A stretch of DNA of 64,000 nucleotides. Origin: Panicum virgatum. Taxonomy: Eukaryota > Streptophyta > Magnoliopsida > Poales > Poaceae. How positions within the stretch are numbered: the first letter of the stretch is position 1; the number at the start of each line of letters is the position of its first letter. Positions 12,101 through 22,810 of this stretch are shown one piece after another. A program made the translations under genes and the position numbers. Where the stretch lies: contig NC_053137.1 of NCBI RefSeq assembly GCF_016808335.1, positions 4,663,904 to 4,727,903 on the forward strand, given 5' to 3'. The notes beneath the pieces were generated by a model. It made no database searches. It was not told the DNA's origin and worked only from the letters and a program-made list of their open reading frames with translations.

Positions 12101-12834
12101 CTAAGTTCTCTAATACAATTATGTATATATCCTATCTATATCTGCAGTTATCATTGGATTTTACTCATACTTTCCGTAGAGACCGGCAATCTTATAGTCT
12201 TTGACTCAATGAGAAATCCATATTCCGCAATCCAACATATCATAGACCCCTTGAACAGGTAAGTTCAGTTTGCACAATTAAATCTTTTTTCTGTTAATAA
12301 CAATTCCTGAATATCAAACTTAACTTTGAGCGTAGGGTTTGGAAAAAATTTGTGAAAAATAACAAAGGACGTGGTCAATGGAGGCCCGAACTGAACATTA
12401 ACATGGATTATCCGGTATGGTCATTCATAAAGATTTGTCTAGTTAAGTATATAATCACAAATTATTCTAAATTGAGTAATTTATTTGTTTCTCCTTAAGT
12501 GTGCGAGACAACAACAAGGAACTGATTGGTGCGGGTACTACGTATGCGACTACTTGCACATCATGACTCCATGCGGGAAGGCTACTGATGAAGAAACGAG
12601 AGTACGTCCAAACTGTTCACTAGTATATTTTCATAATTGTAATAACGCACATAATGTTAATGCTTTTTTTCTAAATGATAGATGTCTCAAATGGGGGATA
12701 AATGTTACTCTACTGATCGGATCAACGCCGTGTGCGAGCAGCTCGCCGGATTCATTTTGAATGAGATCTTGGATCCTAGAGGCGAGTTCTACCACGACGG
12801 TCATATCGATAGAGGACTTTCATCGACATCCTGA
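9182..12834 (+). pseudogene. CACTA second gene: Transposase_24-like protein with Ulp1 (C48-like) protease end, disrupted
   Basis: Inferred exons: 9182-9379, 9457-11786, 11877-12054, 12148-12258, 12336-12414, 12500-12601, 12682-12834; all introns start GT and end AG and phases agree except at one defect. Exon 1 reads MDPFGDEQAAGQYM. About 9700-10110 matches the plant Transposase_24 region (LRKMALAFATFKKKLY). 10625-10900 resembles the DUF8039-type domain (CELHVRARN). The C terminus is an Ulp1-like peptidase with His in YHWILLIL, Asp in VFDSMRN, and Gln/Cys in QQQGTDWCGYYVC, so the catalytic set is still visible. Stops at 11098, 11374 and 11452 are in frame and a 1-nt insertion is likely near 11896. 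Grass CACTA elements often carry such a gene beside TNP2; its role in transposition is not well established. The region 11377-11455 is ambiguous in frame. Confidence 0.85.
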
Positions 12835-13124
12835 GGGGACTAGTAGTTGGACGGCTAACATGACTTGTATATTTGTAAATATTTTTAAACATTATGCCTT
12901 GATGTTTGTAAATTTGTAAATATATTAGTTCATGTAATTAGCTTAATTATATGCTCGCATTTCACTTTTAGTTAGTTTCAAATATTCTCTGAAAACGAAC
13001 ACGAACAACCAATGAACGTAGAGTACTGTAGAGCTTGAGTGCGTTTAGCAATTATAAAAGAATAAACAGTAATAAATAGAACAAACAAAACTGGATTTGG
13101 GAAAAAAAGGGAAAATGTCATTGG
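12835..13124. other. 3' flank of the CACTA second gene
   Basis: AT-rich sequence with no reading frame or repeat I can support, leading into the right subterminal array. Confidence 0.6.
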
Positions 13125-13350
13125 TACCGGTTGGAAATACCAACCGGTACCAAAGGGGCTGCCACCTTACGTCAGCGAGGCAGCCTCTTTGGTACCGGCT
13201 AGTATTTCCAATTGGTACCAATGGAGCCCTAAGGCACCGGTTGAAAAACCCGGTGTCTTAAGTAGAGGCCAATGGTCGCGGTTGCGGGGCACCGGTTGGG
13301 AAACCTGTGTCTTTGGCCTTTCTCAGCCGGTGCCCAAGGCCCGTTTTCTA
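13125..13350. repeat. Right subterminal repeats of the inner CACTA
   Basis: GGTACCGGTTGG/CCAACCGGTACC hairpins and CACCGGTTG motifs mirroring the left end. Confidence 0.8.
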
Positions 13351-13979
13351 GTAGTGACATAGAGGATTTTAGTACCGGACAGCTTAGCCGGTACGGCCAA
13401 GCGGTACTGGTCAGCTACTCGGTTCTAAATGGGGGTTGCTGACCGGTACAAATAACAGTTTTTCTAGTAGTGAGAAACCTGGCAAGATGTAGAAGACAAT
13501 CGTTGTCGACGTTGTGGGATACATAATTGTTTTAGTTGCAGTTGCATATATGGTTTTTAACAGCCTAACATCTTCTAGGGCACATCTTAAAAAAAAAGAT
13601 TTTCTAGGACACTAGATATTATGTGTGCCAGTGCCACCAACTCATAAAGTCATAAAGTCATGATGTGATCAAAGTTCATTGACACAACAAATTTCCAGTT
13701 CCCTAAATAATAATGTTAGCAAAATTTCTAGCTCCCTATAGGCCTATATAAAAAATGTTAGCTAGAGAGACTCTCTGCGAGAAAAATTGGCTATGCCGCC
13801 AACACCTAACCGGACTCTACATGCATGTCCCATGCTCACAATACAATCATGTATTCAGAATAATTGTCTGACTTCCTTTGAAAAGAAATGGATTCACTTG
13901 TCTCTTCTGTTTTTACTATGTCTGTGCTGTTTGCTCCTGGCCTGCTATGCTAGCTCATCCTGTGCTAGCTCAGTAGTCA

Positions 13980-15454
13980 ACGGTTTAGCTTGGACAACAG
14001 TTTATGCGGCTTGGGGTATTCCAAAATCATGCAGCTTCGCTAACATGTTTGGGAACTGGCTAAACGGAATAACAAAAAATCTTAAACAGTGCGGCAGCCT
14101 TGTGTTGGTCTGTCTGGCTCTGCAGAAATGTTGTGATTTTTTATAACAAAAAATCTTCCTTTTTGCAGATTATCTACTCGACTACCCACTGACTCCGTAT
14201 GTGGGTCATTCTTTAGCAGCCTACCTCAGAGGATACGCTTGTAGCGGCGTTTTATTTCTTGGCTCAGGTGGTCAAAGTTTTTTTTCCCCAGGCACATGGA
14301 CGGCGGTCTAGTCATAGAACTGACTATGGATGGCAATGGCCCCGATCCCCGATGGAGAATTCATCTATTAGGGGATGTAATTGGGTTGATTTTGCTCCCC
14401 ACGGGGGACTTAACGGCCAAAACTCATCCCCGGGTGAAGCGGGGGCGGGAGCGTTCCTGCTCCCCGTCCCCGGTCCCCGTCGGGGATCCCCGATTTCATG
14501 TGTGTGCACTAGGATACTGGCCAAAACAAGCCCAGCAATCAATATTGGCCCAAGCCCACAACATTAATATAAATTTGGACGGCCACAACTAACCCTAGCC
14601 CATCGTCTCTCCTCATCACTCAGCTGCCAGCCGCCAATCCCCCTCCTCAGTCCTCACCAACGAAGATGCGAGCATGCGCCCGCGATCCTGTTCGTCGTTC
14701 TCGCCTCACCTTATTAGCCCCTCCCCGGTCTCCCGCAGCCACAGCTCAGGCGTCGGCGCTGCCACAGGCCTCGCGGCTGTCCGCATCCTCCGAGTCCCGC
14801 GACCGACAGGAGCGACGAATTCTGCTCCTGCTGCGCAGTCCTGTAGAAAAGCAAGTCCATAGGAGCTAATGATGAATGATTGCCATTTATTGCCTTGCGC
14901 AGTGAGCCATGAAGGTGAAGGCAACCAAAGAAAAGGAGAGAATGGTGTGAAGACCGCATGGATTTTCTCATTGTTTTGTTTGCTCGGTGAGATGGCTAGC
15001 AAATTGTATGGAGTTCTATATGGATGTACGATTAGACTGGTTTTTGTTCTCCTTTTTCTTCGTGTGCAATCTTTGAGATCTTTCAATATACACGAAGATT
15101 GAATTAAGAAAACATTAATTTTTGGGGGATTTTTTCGGGGTTGGGATCCCCGTCGGGTTCGCTATCCCCGTTCGGGGACGGGGACGGGGAAAATCTTCCC
15201 CGTGTGCTTTGTCGGGGACGGGGAGCGGGAGAATTTAGTTCACTCGGGGAGCAGAACGTTCTGCCAAAACCCGATGGCTAGGACTGACAATCATTAATGT
15301 GATGGCCAGGACTGACAATCATTAATGTGTCAGTTTTGTTTGTTCTTTCTATAAAAGACTGTGTGCTCTTAGAGCAGAGGCCGAAAAATTTTTAAAACGA
15401 TGTATTATTTTGATGTATCCTTTCAAAATTAATAAAGTTTCTTTTTTTAAAAAA
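13980..15454 (+). mobile_element. 5'-truncated LINE (with nested hAT)
   Basis: Flanked by an 11-bp direct repeat CTCAGTAGTCA / CTCAATAGTCA (13969-13979 and 15455-15465, one mismatch); copy B has one copy of this at 19390-19400. The 5' part encodes the C-terminal tail of a plant LINE ORF2 (zf-RVT neighbourhood; FGNWLNGITKNLKQCG is typical), with stops. The 3' end has AATAAAG and an A-rich tail. The hAT element splits it. Confidence 0.8.
14325..15280. mobile_element. Non-autonomous hAT element inside the LINE
   Basis: Left end TATGGATGGCAATGG with GATCCCCGATGG; the right end has mirrored GGGGACGGGGA blocks and finishes CCGATGGCTA. An 8-bp near-perfect target duplication GAACTGAC / GGACTGAC flanks it (14317-14324, 15281-15288). 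The interior has a CTAACCCTAGCC leader-like segment but no transposase frame. A 28-bp tandem duplication follows the right end (about 15273-15328). Confidence 0.65.
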
Positions 15455-15489
15455 CTCAATAGTCAGTAATCGACACCAAATGGGGCAGA

Positions 15490-15908
15490 GCAACAAAAAA
15501 AAAGTACCGGCGCAGCTGCCAGCGACAGCGTCGGCTGAGAAGTGACAACGCAGAGCCAAGCACAAGCGGCAAAAGCAGGTTAGTGGCACACGCAGCGACG
15601 ATGGCAGTGAGCCAAGCACATCGAGCACCAGCATCGCCTGACGGCGCAGCAATCCACAAGCTGGAGGAACCGCAGGCTCAAAATGTGCTGACTTTGTGCA
15701 CTGCTGCTTTCCTCATACCTAGAGTCTTGACTGATGAAAGCAGATATGTGCGGTTTATCATGAAGACCCCAACCCATCTCTTTCCCATGCCTCCCAACCC
15801 AAAACCCATGTTCTTGCATTTAAGTAGTTTGGCCAGTTTCCTTGAGAATAATGGTTGCTTGTTTGTAACATCTTTCTTCTTGTTTTTTAGGAAGTTTGTA
15901 ACATCTTT
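15490..15908 (-). ncRNA. Putative 21-PHAS non-coding RNA, unit 2
   Basis: Same layout as unit 1: TATATA at 15940-15945, then the target at 15781-15802 (138 bp from TATA). Predicted phase register starts at 15790 and runs down. The leader and downstream part align with unit 4 (19720-20000). A CCAAT block is not seen here because the sequence changes after the TTATAACTC motif. Inferred only. Confidence 0.5.
15781..15802 (-). promoter_or_regulatory. miR2118-like target site, unit 2
   Basis: The + strand is TTTCCCATGCCTCCCAACCC followed by AA, identical to unit 1 over 20 bases. Read as protein, the opposite strand resembles an NB-LRR P-loop (GLGGMGK), the usual coding target of this miRNA family, but no NB-LRR gene surrounds it. 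Confidence 0.65.
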
Positions 15909-16139
15909 CTTTGATTGTGATTCTCCACTTTGACACACATATATAGGAGTATCTTGGAAGGGGAGATGATGGAAACGAAAGGTGGTTATAACTCAAAGGT
16001 GTGTGTGCGCGCGCGCTGTATTTTTTTTTTTTGTGAAACATAGACACAGGCACTCACTTGGAAGAATGAAAGCCGCTGCAGCATGACCTAGATTTCTAGA
16101 GCCAGTCCAAGCAGTAAGCACTTAGCTTGTTTAGATCTA

Positions 16140-17441
16140 CTAGAACATTTGGCGCGCGTTGCGCGCCCTACCATATGAACGCAACAATAAAAATAAATAT
16201 ACGAATAATAGATATAAATGCATATGACATCAATCAAAATGATAATATTATTTATCAATTTCTGAAGACCATATTAATCATCCATATCACAAATCACAAC
16301 TAATTCAATTAACCAAACAGTAGCTGAACTTAGTCATCGACAATTTTAATGCATGTATTATATTTAGTAACATTATGAAATAAGTCTATTCCTTTCATTC
16401 CAAAATAATTGCACATCTAGAGTTTAAAATTTGTGCCACAAAAATTGCTATTTTCACCCAACTACCATAAAAGACAAGAGTATCCGAAGTCCATCATTAC
16501 TTATACGATACCTTGACTCCTAGTCACACATGTGACTCCTAGCAGCTTTGGTTAACCAGCCACACGCTCTTGACGAGTAGACCGCAAGCCGTAGGCCCAC
16601 GCAAAAAAATCAGGTGCAACATTTTTTTCATTATATTGGAACAGTTCTTCTAGCTTCAAAAATTATTTCATGTTAAAAATGTTTCATCAAAAAATTATCC
16701 AAATATATTCAAGTGAGATCTTATTTTGAAGATTTTATCGTGATAAACACAATGGCGTAGTTGGATTTTGATTTAGATATACAGTTTGAAAATACAACTA
16801 TTTTTTCATTCGATTTCTTATTGGATAGGTACACAGCACCTTATTACCTACTCTAGCAACACATGTGAATCCGTGCAACTCTAGGCTACTGCCGCTCCAC
16901 CACAGACATGAGAGCCAGTAGCTGCAGAGGATGAAAAGCAAAAAAAAAAACTGCTGAGCTCGCTGCGCTTGCTCTCGCCAGCCTTGCTGCTGCCCGTGCA
17001 TGTTGACACGCGTCCAATCGGAGAGGAGACGAAACAACAATACCTTTTAATAAAAAAATTATCCAAATATATTCAAGTGAGATTTTATTTTGAAGATTTC
17101 ATCGTGATAAATGCAATGGCGTAGTTGGATTTTGATTTAGATATACGGTTTGAAAATACAACTATTTTTTTATTCGATTTCTTATTAGATAGATACCCAG
17201 CACCTTATTACCTACTCTAGCCACACATGTGAATCCATGCAGCTCTAGGCTAACGCCGCTCCACCACAGACGTGAGAGCCAGTAGCTGTAGAGGATGAAA
17301 AGCAAAAAAAAAAAGAACTGTTGAGCTCGCTGCGCTTGCTCTCGCCAGCGTTGCTACTGCCCGTGCATGTCGACACGCGTCCAATCGGACACGGGAAACG
17401 CGGAGAGGAGACGAAACAGCAGTATCTTTTAATCACTCCGA
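16140..17441 (-). mobile_element. Non-autonomous Helitron
   Basis: On the minus strand it starts TCGGAGTGATTAAAAG, ends with a GGCGCGC...GCGCGCC hairpin about 10 nt before the terminal CTAG, and sits between A and T with no target duplication. The paralogous empty site in copy A is the AT at 47/48, so both boundaries are confirmed to the base. It contains no Rep/helicase sequence. Confidence 0.88.
16689..17432. repeat. Tandem duplication inside the Helitron
   Basis: Two copies of a roughly 365-bp segment (16689-17051 and 17053-17432), each beginning AAAAAATTATCCAAATAT and ending CGAAACARCARTA. Divergence is modest. Confidence 0.85.
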
Positions 17442-17739
17442 TGTAAGGACGGATATATTTCCATTTCTAAAAAAACGAACATCTATATGTATGTAGCTTG
17501 GCTTCGCTATGTGTTCTAAGTTTGATGACGGAAGCATTTATATACTGATGCCACTCTGAACACCTATATGCATCTTTTTGAAAGAAGAATTTTCATGCAA
17601 AGGAAGAACAAAAAGAACACAAGGATCGTTTGGAAACATCATTGTGATTTATTGCTCTGATTACAGCGCCTTCTCTTTACAGCAGTTAATAACTAACACG
17701 TTACATCAATCACTCATTCACCTTGTTAATTTCACCCTG

Positions 17740-18313
17740 AGCAAGAGCAGAGAAATACAAAAACAGAGTACCAGACCTCCATGTATTATACTCTTGGACA
17801 CGCCCCTTGCCCGGTATCTGTTTTATTTTGTTCCCACCATCTGTGACATTCGATAACCTGACCAGCTCGATTTGGTGTTGCTCATCACTTGGGAGGAACA
17901 ATTTCCCTGCTGTCCAAAGTTGATCCAGAAGCACCAGCCTCCAATGAAAAGAGAGAGCCAAGCACAATGCGGTGGAAGCAAGTCGCTGGCCCCAGCGGCG
18001 ACGATGACAGTGAGCACCACAGCACATCGACAAACCACGAGGCTGGAGGAACCGTATTAGGCTTAAAATGTTGTGATCTTGTGCAATGCTGCTTTCCTCA
18101 TACCTAGAGTCTATCAAGATGAAAGCACTGACGTGCCGCATATCGCGGAGTATCGGACCCATCTCTTTTCCATGCCTCCCAACCCCATACATTCATGTTC
18201 TTGCATTCAATTAAGTACGTAGTTTGCCCAGTTTCCTTGAGATTGAGAATAGTGGCTGCTTGTTTGAAACATCTTGCTTTTTTTGAGAAAGTTTGTAACA
18301 TCTTGGTTTGATT
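17740..18313 (-). ncRNA. Putative 21-PHAS non-coding RNA, unit 3
   Basis: TATATA at 18345-18350, target at 18166-18187, CCAAT block at 18425-18446. Aligns to unit 1 over its whole length without the 345-411 fold-back. Predicted register starts at 18175 and runs down. Inferred only. Confidence 0.5.
18166..18187 (-). promoter_or_regulatory. miR2118-like target site, unit 3
   Basis: The + strand reads TTTTCCATGCCTCCCAACCC followed by CA, one base different from unit 1. The core ATGCCTCCCA is intact. Confidence 0.65.
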
Positions 18314-18344
18314 GTGATTCCCCGCCGAGTCTTTGACACACACA

Positions 18345-18446
18345 TATATAGGAGTATCTTGGAATAGAACATGATGGAGATGGAAGGTGGTTATAACTCA
18401 GTGGACAGTGATATGGACATGTTGTATTGATGATTGGTTAGGCAAG
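18345..18446 (-). promoter_or_regulatory. Conserved TATA and CCAAT block, unit 3
   Basis: TATATA at 18345-18350, GGTTATAACTC near 18390 and ATTGATGATTGGTTAGGC at about 18427, in the same order as unit 1. Confidence 0.55.
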
Positions 18447-19719
18447 TCCTGTTTGCACGATATATTCACCCGGTTGTACTAGCTAGAGAAGACATAAAGA
18501 ATTCTGTTCTCTTTTCTCTCTTGTTGTAGCTTGCTTACAGCTAGCCTGTGGCTAGACGGAACAAAGGCTATTCCTTCATCGGAAACAAATTTAGGCAATG
18601 AAACAAAAAATGTAACCCTACACAAGAAGCAGAAATTTAAGGCGATGGTGCATCTTGCAAACATAAACATTGCAGCATTAATGCATTATTAATCTCAACT
18701 GATTTCAAAACAGTTACAAAGCTTAGTAAGAATATTAAAAGAAGAAATGCCTTTCTTTACTATGTGTTTTTTTAGTATGATCCATCAAGTAAATTACAGT
18801 TGGCAGTGATGCGAATGGTTATTGTAATTCCTCCGTCCTTTGTCAAATTGAGAGAGCCCAATTGAGAAGGCTTGTTAGCATGAGAATCCTGGCATGATGT
18901 AGAAGACAATCGCTGTGAGATACATAATTGTTTTAGTTGCAGTTGCATATATGGCTTTTAACAGCCTAGCATTTTCTAGGACATATCTTTTTTTTTTTAA
19001 AGACATTTTCTACGACACTAGGTATTATGTGTGCCAGTGCCACCATCTCATCATAAAAATCATGATGCGATGAAAATTCATTGACACAATAAATTTCCAG
19101 TTCCCTAAATAATAATGTTAGCAAAATTTCCAGTTCCCTATAGGCCTATATAAAAATGTTAGCTGGAGACCCTCTCTGTTAGAAAAATTGGCTATGCCGC
19201 AAACACCTAACTGGACTCTAACATACATGTCCCATGCATGCTCACAGTCCAATCATGTATTCAAAATGATTGTCTGATTTTCTTTGAAAAGAAACAGTCA
19301 CTTGTCTCTTTTATTTTTACTATGTCTGTGCTGTTTGCTCCAGGCCTGCTAGCTCATCTTGATCTCAGTCCAGGCTAAGCTTGTGCTAGCTCAGTAGTTA
19401 GTAATCGACACCAAGTGGGGCTTGGATCGTAAGACCTCATACGCAAGCAATTTCTTCATCCATTAGTCAGACTTGGACTCAGGACTCCATATGCTTCGTA
19501 ATTAATGTATATCATGGAAAAGCAAGATACTTCGATGTTATAATAAGAAACTCGGTTTTTCATTCGTGTCAGTGACTTTAATTCTCTCGTTCAGTTCATC
19601 CAAGTTGAGCTTGGAGCAACTTGGAGGTCCACTCCAACAAGGGAGCCTCCGGGCCAAATTGAGCTTTGATTCATGCTGTTGATCCGCTTGTTGAAAATTT
19701 GATCACTCATCACCTTGTT

Positions 19720-19999
19720 GGTTTCACCCTGAGTACGAGTAGAGCAACACAAAAACAGAGTACTGATGCAACTGCCAGCGACAGCGTCGGCTGAGAAGTG
19801 ACAACGTAGAGCCAAGCACAAGCGGTGAATGTAGATATGTGCTGTTTATCATGAAGTCCCCGACCCATCTCTTTCCCATGCCTCCCAACCCAAAACCCAT
19901 GTTCTCGCATTTAAGTAGTTTGGCCAGTTTCCTTGAGAATAATGGCTGCTTGTTTGTAACATCTTTCTTCTGGTTTTTTACGAAGTTTGTAACATCTTT
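19720..19999 (-). ncRNA. Putative 21-PHAS non-coding RNA, unit 4
   Basis: TATATA at 20031-20036 (repeated at 20041), target at 19872-19893. Compared with unit 2 it has lost about 200 bp between the CAGCGACAGCG block and GATATGTGC. Predicted register starts at 19881. Inferred only. Confidence 0.45.
19872..19893 (-). promoter_or_regulatory. miR2118-like target site, unit 4
   Basis: Identical on the + strand to unit 2 over 22 bases (TTTCCCATGCCTCCCAACCC + AA). Confidence 0.65.
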
Positions 20000-20109
20000 C
20001 TTTGGTTGTGATTCTCCACATTGACACACATATATAGGAGTATATAGGAGTATCTTGGAAGGGGAGATGATGGAAATGAAAGGTGGTTATAACTCAAAGG
20101 TATGTGTGT

Positions 20110-20290
20110 GTGCTGTATTTTTTTTTGTGAAACATAGACACAGACCCTCACTTATACTCACCCACACGCACCCCTGTTAATCTATGCACACACCCCTACC
20201 CCTATGAGTACCTTCTAAAGACCGAGACGGCAAATTCTCGAGATTGATGAAATCACCAAAGGTGTCTCAGTGTTGACATGATTTGCTCAA
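20110..20290. mobile_element. Dispersed retroposon-like fragment
   Basis: T-run, then CATAGACACAG, ACACGCACCCC, CCTACCCCTATGAG and a GAAATCACC segment: a composition seen in many grass genomes as short retroposed fragments. Partial relatives occur at 16021-16060 and 21225-21330. Family not assigned. Confidence 0.4.
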
Positions 20291-20810
20291 CAAAGCAACG
20301 AGATATTAATTAGTTGGGCATTTGGGAATTGCATCCCTTTTCTCAATCCCTTTCCCTGCAATATTAGTTGGCACAAGATATGATGTAGAAAGAAAAGAGA
20401 AACCTGGATGCTACTACTGGATTTTTTATTGAACTGCGTACTATGAACTAACTGTCCAGATCACCGGCTTTCCTTTTTTGAAGGAAGATCACCAGATTTC
20501 CTAGACGCAACAAATCACAGTGTTAGACGTTGTATAAATGTATACAGTTCCTTGTCTTCCTGCAAACCACGAGATCGTAGCAGTGTCTACCGGCACCCGC
20601 AGATCAGATATACGTTTCCAATCTCTCACACCAAGGCGTGCAGCTTTAGTTTAAAGAAGTTGAAGTCCTTTTCGTGGTATCATAATCTTTGTCTGAATTC
20701 TGCACCCTGTTGCAACGAAAATCATGAGTGCCAAAATCGAGAGCGAGATGCTGATAGCTCCAGTTCTTGATCGGCTTCGAAATAGATCCCCTTCTTTCTT
20801 TTGAGACATT

Positions 20811-20831
20811 TTCTCGAGCCTCCCAAGCCTT
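20811..20831 (-). promoter_or_regulatory. Decayed miR2118-like site, with paralogue at 38391
   Basis: TTCTCGAGCCTCCCAAGCC has the family core with one base missing. The flanks (20740-20815, including CTCCAGTTCTTGATCGGC) match 38331-38400, so two diverged units share this relic. Confidence 0.45.
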
Positions 20832-21419
20832 GCAGTTGTCACATGGACATCGAGATAGACAAGATTAGAAGCATTTCATGACTTGATCTAATAAACAACA
20901 CCTTATACTAGGCACATGATAATGAGGCATCCTTACCAATCCTTTCTGCTCCACATCCAGACGCTTATATATAGTTGAAGACAGTAAATATATTGTAGTA
21001 GCTTCTAGGTGGATTGTTGAGTGTGGAATCAAGTAGCACAAAATTAAATGTGTTGGTGAGAAATATAATTAAGAGAAAAGGGGTAAACATGAAGTACAGA
21101 AAAAAATTGCTGCTACAGAATCGTTGCACCACTCGTCTACCACAAGCCCATGATAAGTCAATCCAATCACAATTTTTTTTTATCAAAAGGAACATAAGTT
21201 AGATGACTGCATATCATTCTCTTTTTTTCATCTTATAAAACACAATAGAGACGCACACTCGTTCATATGAACACACACTCACCAGTCACCGTCAATGAAA
21301 ACGTAAGTATGTTGATGAAGTTACCAAATAGTCATCTCACCGTTGGCAGGTACATTGCCTACTACTGAAAAAATACATAGCCAAAAATAAGAGTACTCGT
21401 GCAGTGACAAAAGCACAAT

Positions 21420-21640
21420 CATGAGTTGAGCCATGGCAAAACAAGTTTTAAATTCTTTCTGTCATAAGAAACTTGGTTTATCATTCGTGTCAATAACTTC
21501 GATTCTCTTGCTCTCAGTTCATCAAAACTCAGCATGGAGCTCCCATAATGGAAGTCCGCCTCCAACAATGGAGCCGCTCTGGAAAAATCGAGCTTGCTGT
21601 GTGCTGTTGATCTGCTTGTCAACAAGCAGACATTGATATT
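21420..21640. repeat. Diverged repeat of 19490-19710
   Basis: Both contain AAGAAACT.GGTTT.TCATTCGTGTCA and a CAACAA.GGAGCC segment ending in TGCTGTTGATC.GCTTGT. This shows the unit array extends past copy B. Confidence 0.6.
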
Positions 21641-22439
21641 AGCTCACTTCTCAATCACATCAATCTATCTACGAACTTCTGTACAAAAATATCTAGCTAC
21701 TAACAATGTTGTCTCTGGAAATATAAGCTGCAGTTGGCATTTTTTTTCAAGAATTTTCTATGACATGCAACAAAAATATACTGCTAAATTGATTATTTGA
21801 TGGATTGTCCACGCGGTCTCATGGATGCTCCCAACGAGCAACCCTTGCGAGATGACTACAAATTTTCCATATAAGCTAGCTGTAGTGAACGAACTCAGAG
21901 CATTGATAAGGAGCGAAATATGAATGGACCATGCAATTCTCCTAGAATCCGTTCGATTCAAACTAGTCGAATGCATGCACCTTTGTTCTGTGGAAGGCCA
22001 AAAAATGTGTCCCTACCACAAACCCACATACCTCATCGTTGCCCCCTTGCAGGCAAACCATCGAGCACCCTTGGTGCAAAACTGTCAGGGCCACCCGTCA
22101 CCAGCAACAAGGAGCCCCCTGGTTTCGCTCGATTCCTCTCCCCTCCATCCGGCTCCGCCGCCTGCCATGCCGGAGTCGCCGCCGCAGCTTCCCGGCAACG
22201 CCCGAGTCACTCCTTCATGTTCCTCAATGTCGGCGTGGAACAGCCGGGCGCGGGCTGGACCGGGCTCACCGAGGCAACCTGCACCAGATAGAGCCTACGT
22301 GACCTGGCACGCCGGCACGGGCTCACGATGGCACGATGCAGCGGCATCAAGGTAGAATGCCGATGCTGGTGGCGCCGGAGTATAGGAGTATCTTGGAAGG
22401 GAACACGATGGAGATGGAAGGTGGTTATAACTTAAAAGG

Positions 22440-22617
22440 CAGGGGCGGATCTAGCGTGGGGGCTGGGGGTGCGCTAGCCCCCCCTACGTGCTTGCACATC
22501 AAGGAAAAATAGAGGAGGAATAAGGGGAAGAAGAAGAGAAGAAAGAAGGAGAGGGGGTGCTGGAGGAGGAAGAAGGATGTCAGCCCCTCCTATCCATGAA
22601 TTCTGGATCCGCCACTA
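22440..22617. mobile_element. hAT-type MITE, 178 bp
   Basis: Termini CAGGGGCGGATCTAG and (reverse) TAGTGGCGGATCCAG, flanked by a perfect 8-bp target duplication TTAAAAGG (22432-22439, 22618-22625). It interrupts the TTATAACT-CAAAGG block of a unit promoter. Confidence 0.85.
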
Positions 22618-22639
22618 TTAAAAGGTATGTACGTGCTGT

Positions 22640-22700
22640 ATTGTATTGATGATTGGTTAGGCAGAGAATATATATGTCCCATGCTTCCCGATCCGATCGT
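22640..22700 (-). promoter_or_regulatory. Unit promoter fragment and decayed site
   Basis: ATTGATGATTGGTTAGGCAG at about 22645 is the CCAAT block; TGTCCCATGCTTCCCGATCC at about 22675 is a weak site-like block that aligns with 13826 and 19226. Confidence 0.4.
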
Positions 22701-22810
22701 GTCTTCAAACGATTATCGCTCTACTAGTTCCTTCAAAAATTATGGATTCGATTGTCTTTTCTATTTTCCTATATCAGTGTTGTTTGTTCCAGCACAGACA
22801 TATAAATATG

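Larger units (their letters stand above)
2487..13356 (+). mobile_element. Inner CACTA (En/Spm) element with TNP2 and Ulp1-type genes
   Basis: Starts CACTACTAGAAAACAGG and ends CCGTTTTCTAGTAGTG, with 3-bp target duplication ACA (2484-2486 and 13357-13359). It is inserted within the outer CACTA, so the order of events is readable. At 10,870 bp it has the length and two-gene layout of a once-autonomous grass CACTA: subterminal array, TATA, TNP2 gene, spacer, second gene with a protease-like C terminus, right subterminal array. Both genes carry stops, so it cannot move by itself today. Confidence 0.95.
1367..13472. mobile_element. Outer CACTA (En/Spm) element, non-autonomous, host of a nested CACTA
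   Basis: Starts CACTACTAGAAAATGG and ends TTTTTCTAGTAGTG, giving a perfect inverted CACTACTAGAAAA-type terminus. A 3-bp target duplication AGA flanks it (1364-1366 and 13473-13475), as expected for CACTA. The paralogous copy B shows the empty site with a single AGA at 18883-18885. Its own sequence is only 1367-2486 plus 13357-13472, about 1.24 kb; the rest is the nested element. It has subterminal TACCGG repeats and no transposase of its own, but carries a captured dioxygenase gene fragment. Confidence 0.95.
16096..20145. repeat. Segmental tandem duplication, copy B (units 3 and 4)
   Basis: Paralogue of 4-16080 with the transposons of copy A absent. It keeps the empty sites for the outer CACTA (AGA at 18883-18885) and for the LINE (19390-19400). 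It carries its own Helitron at 16140-17441, whose empty site is at 47/48 in copy A. Confidence 0.85.

Noticed and set aside
15678..15938. P-loop-like GLGGMGK on the minus strand, suggesting an NB-LRR gene
   Set aside because: No other NB-ARC motif is near, flanking translation is not conserved, and the same block is in different frames in other units. A miR2118 target site explains it better.
21920..22355. GC-rich overlapping open frames
   Set aside because: Pro/Ser/Arg-rich text in all frames with no recognisable domain; compositional artefact.
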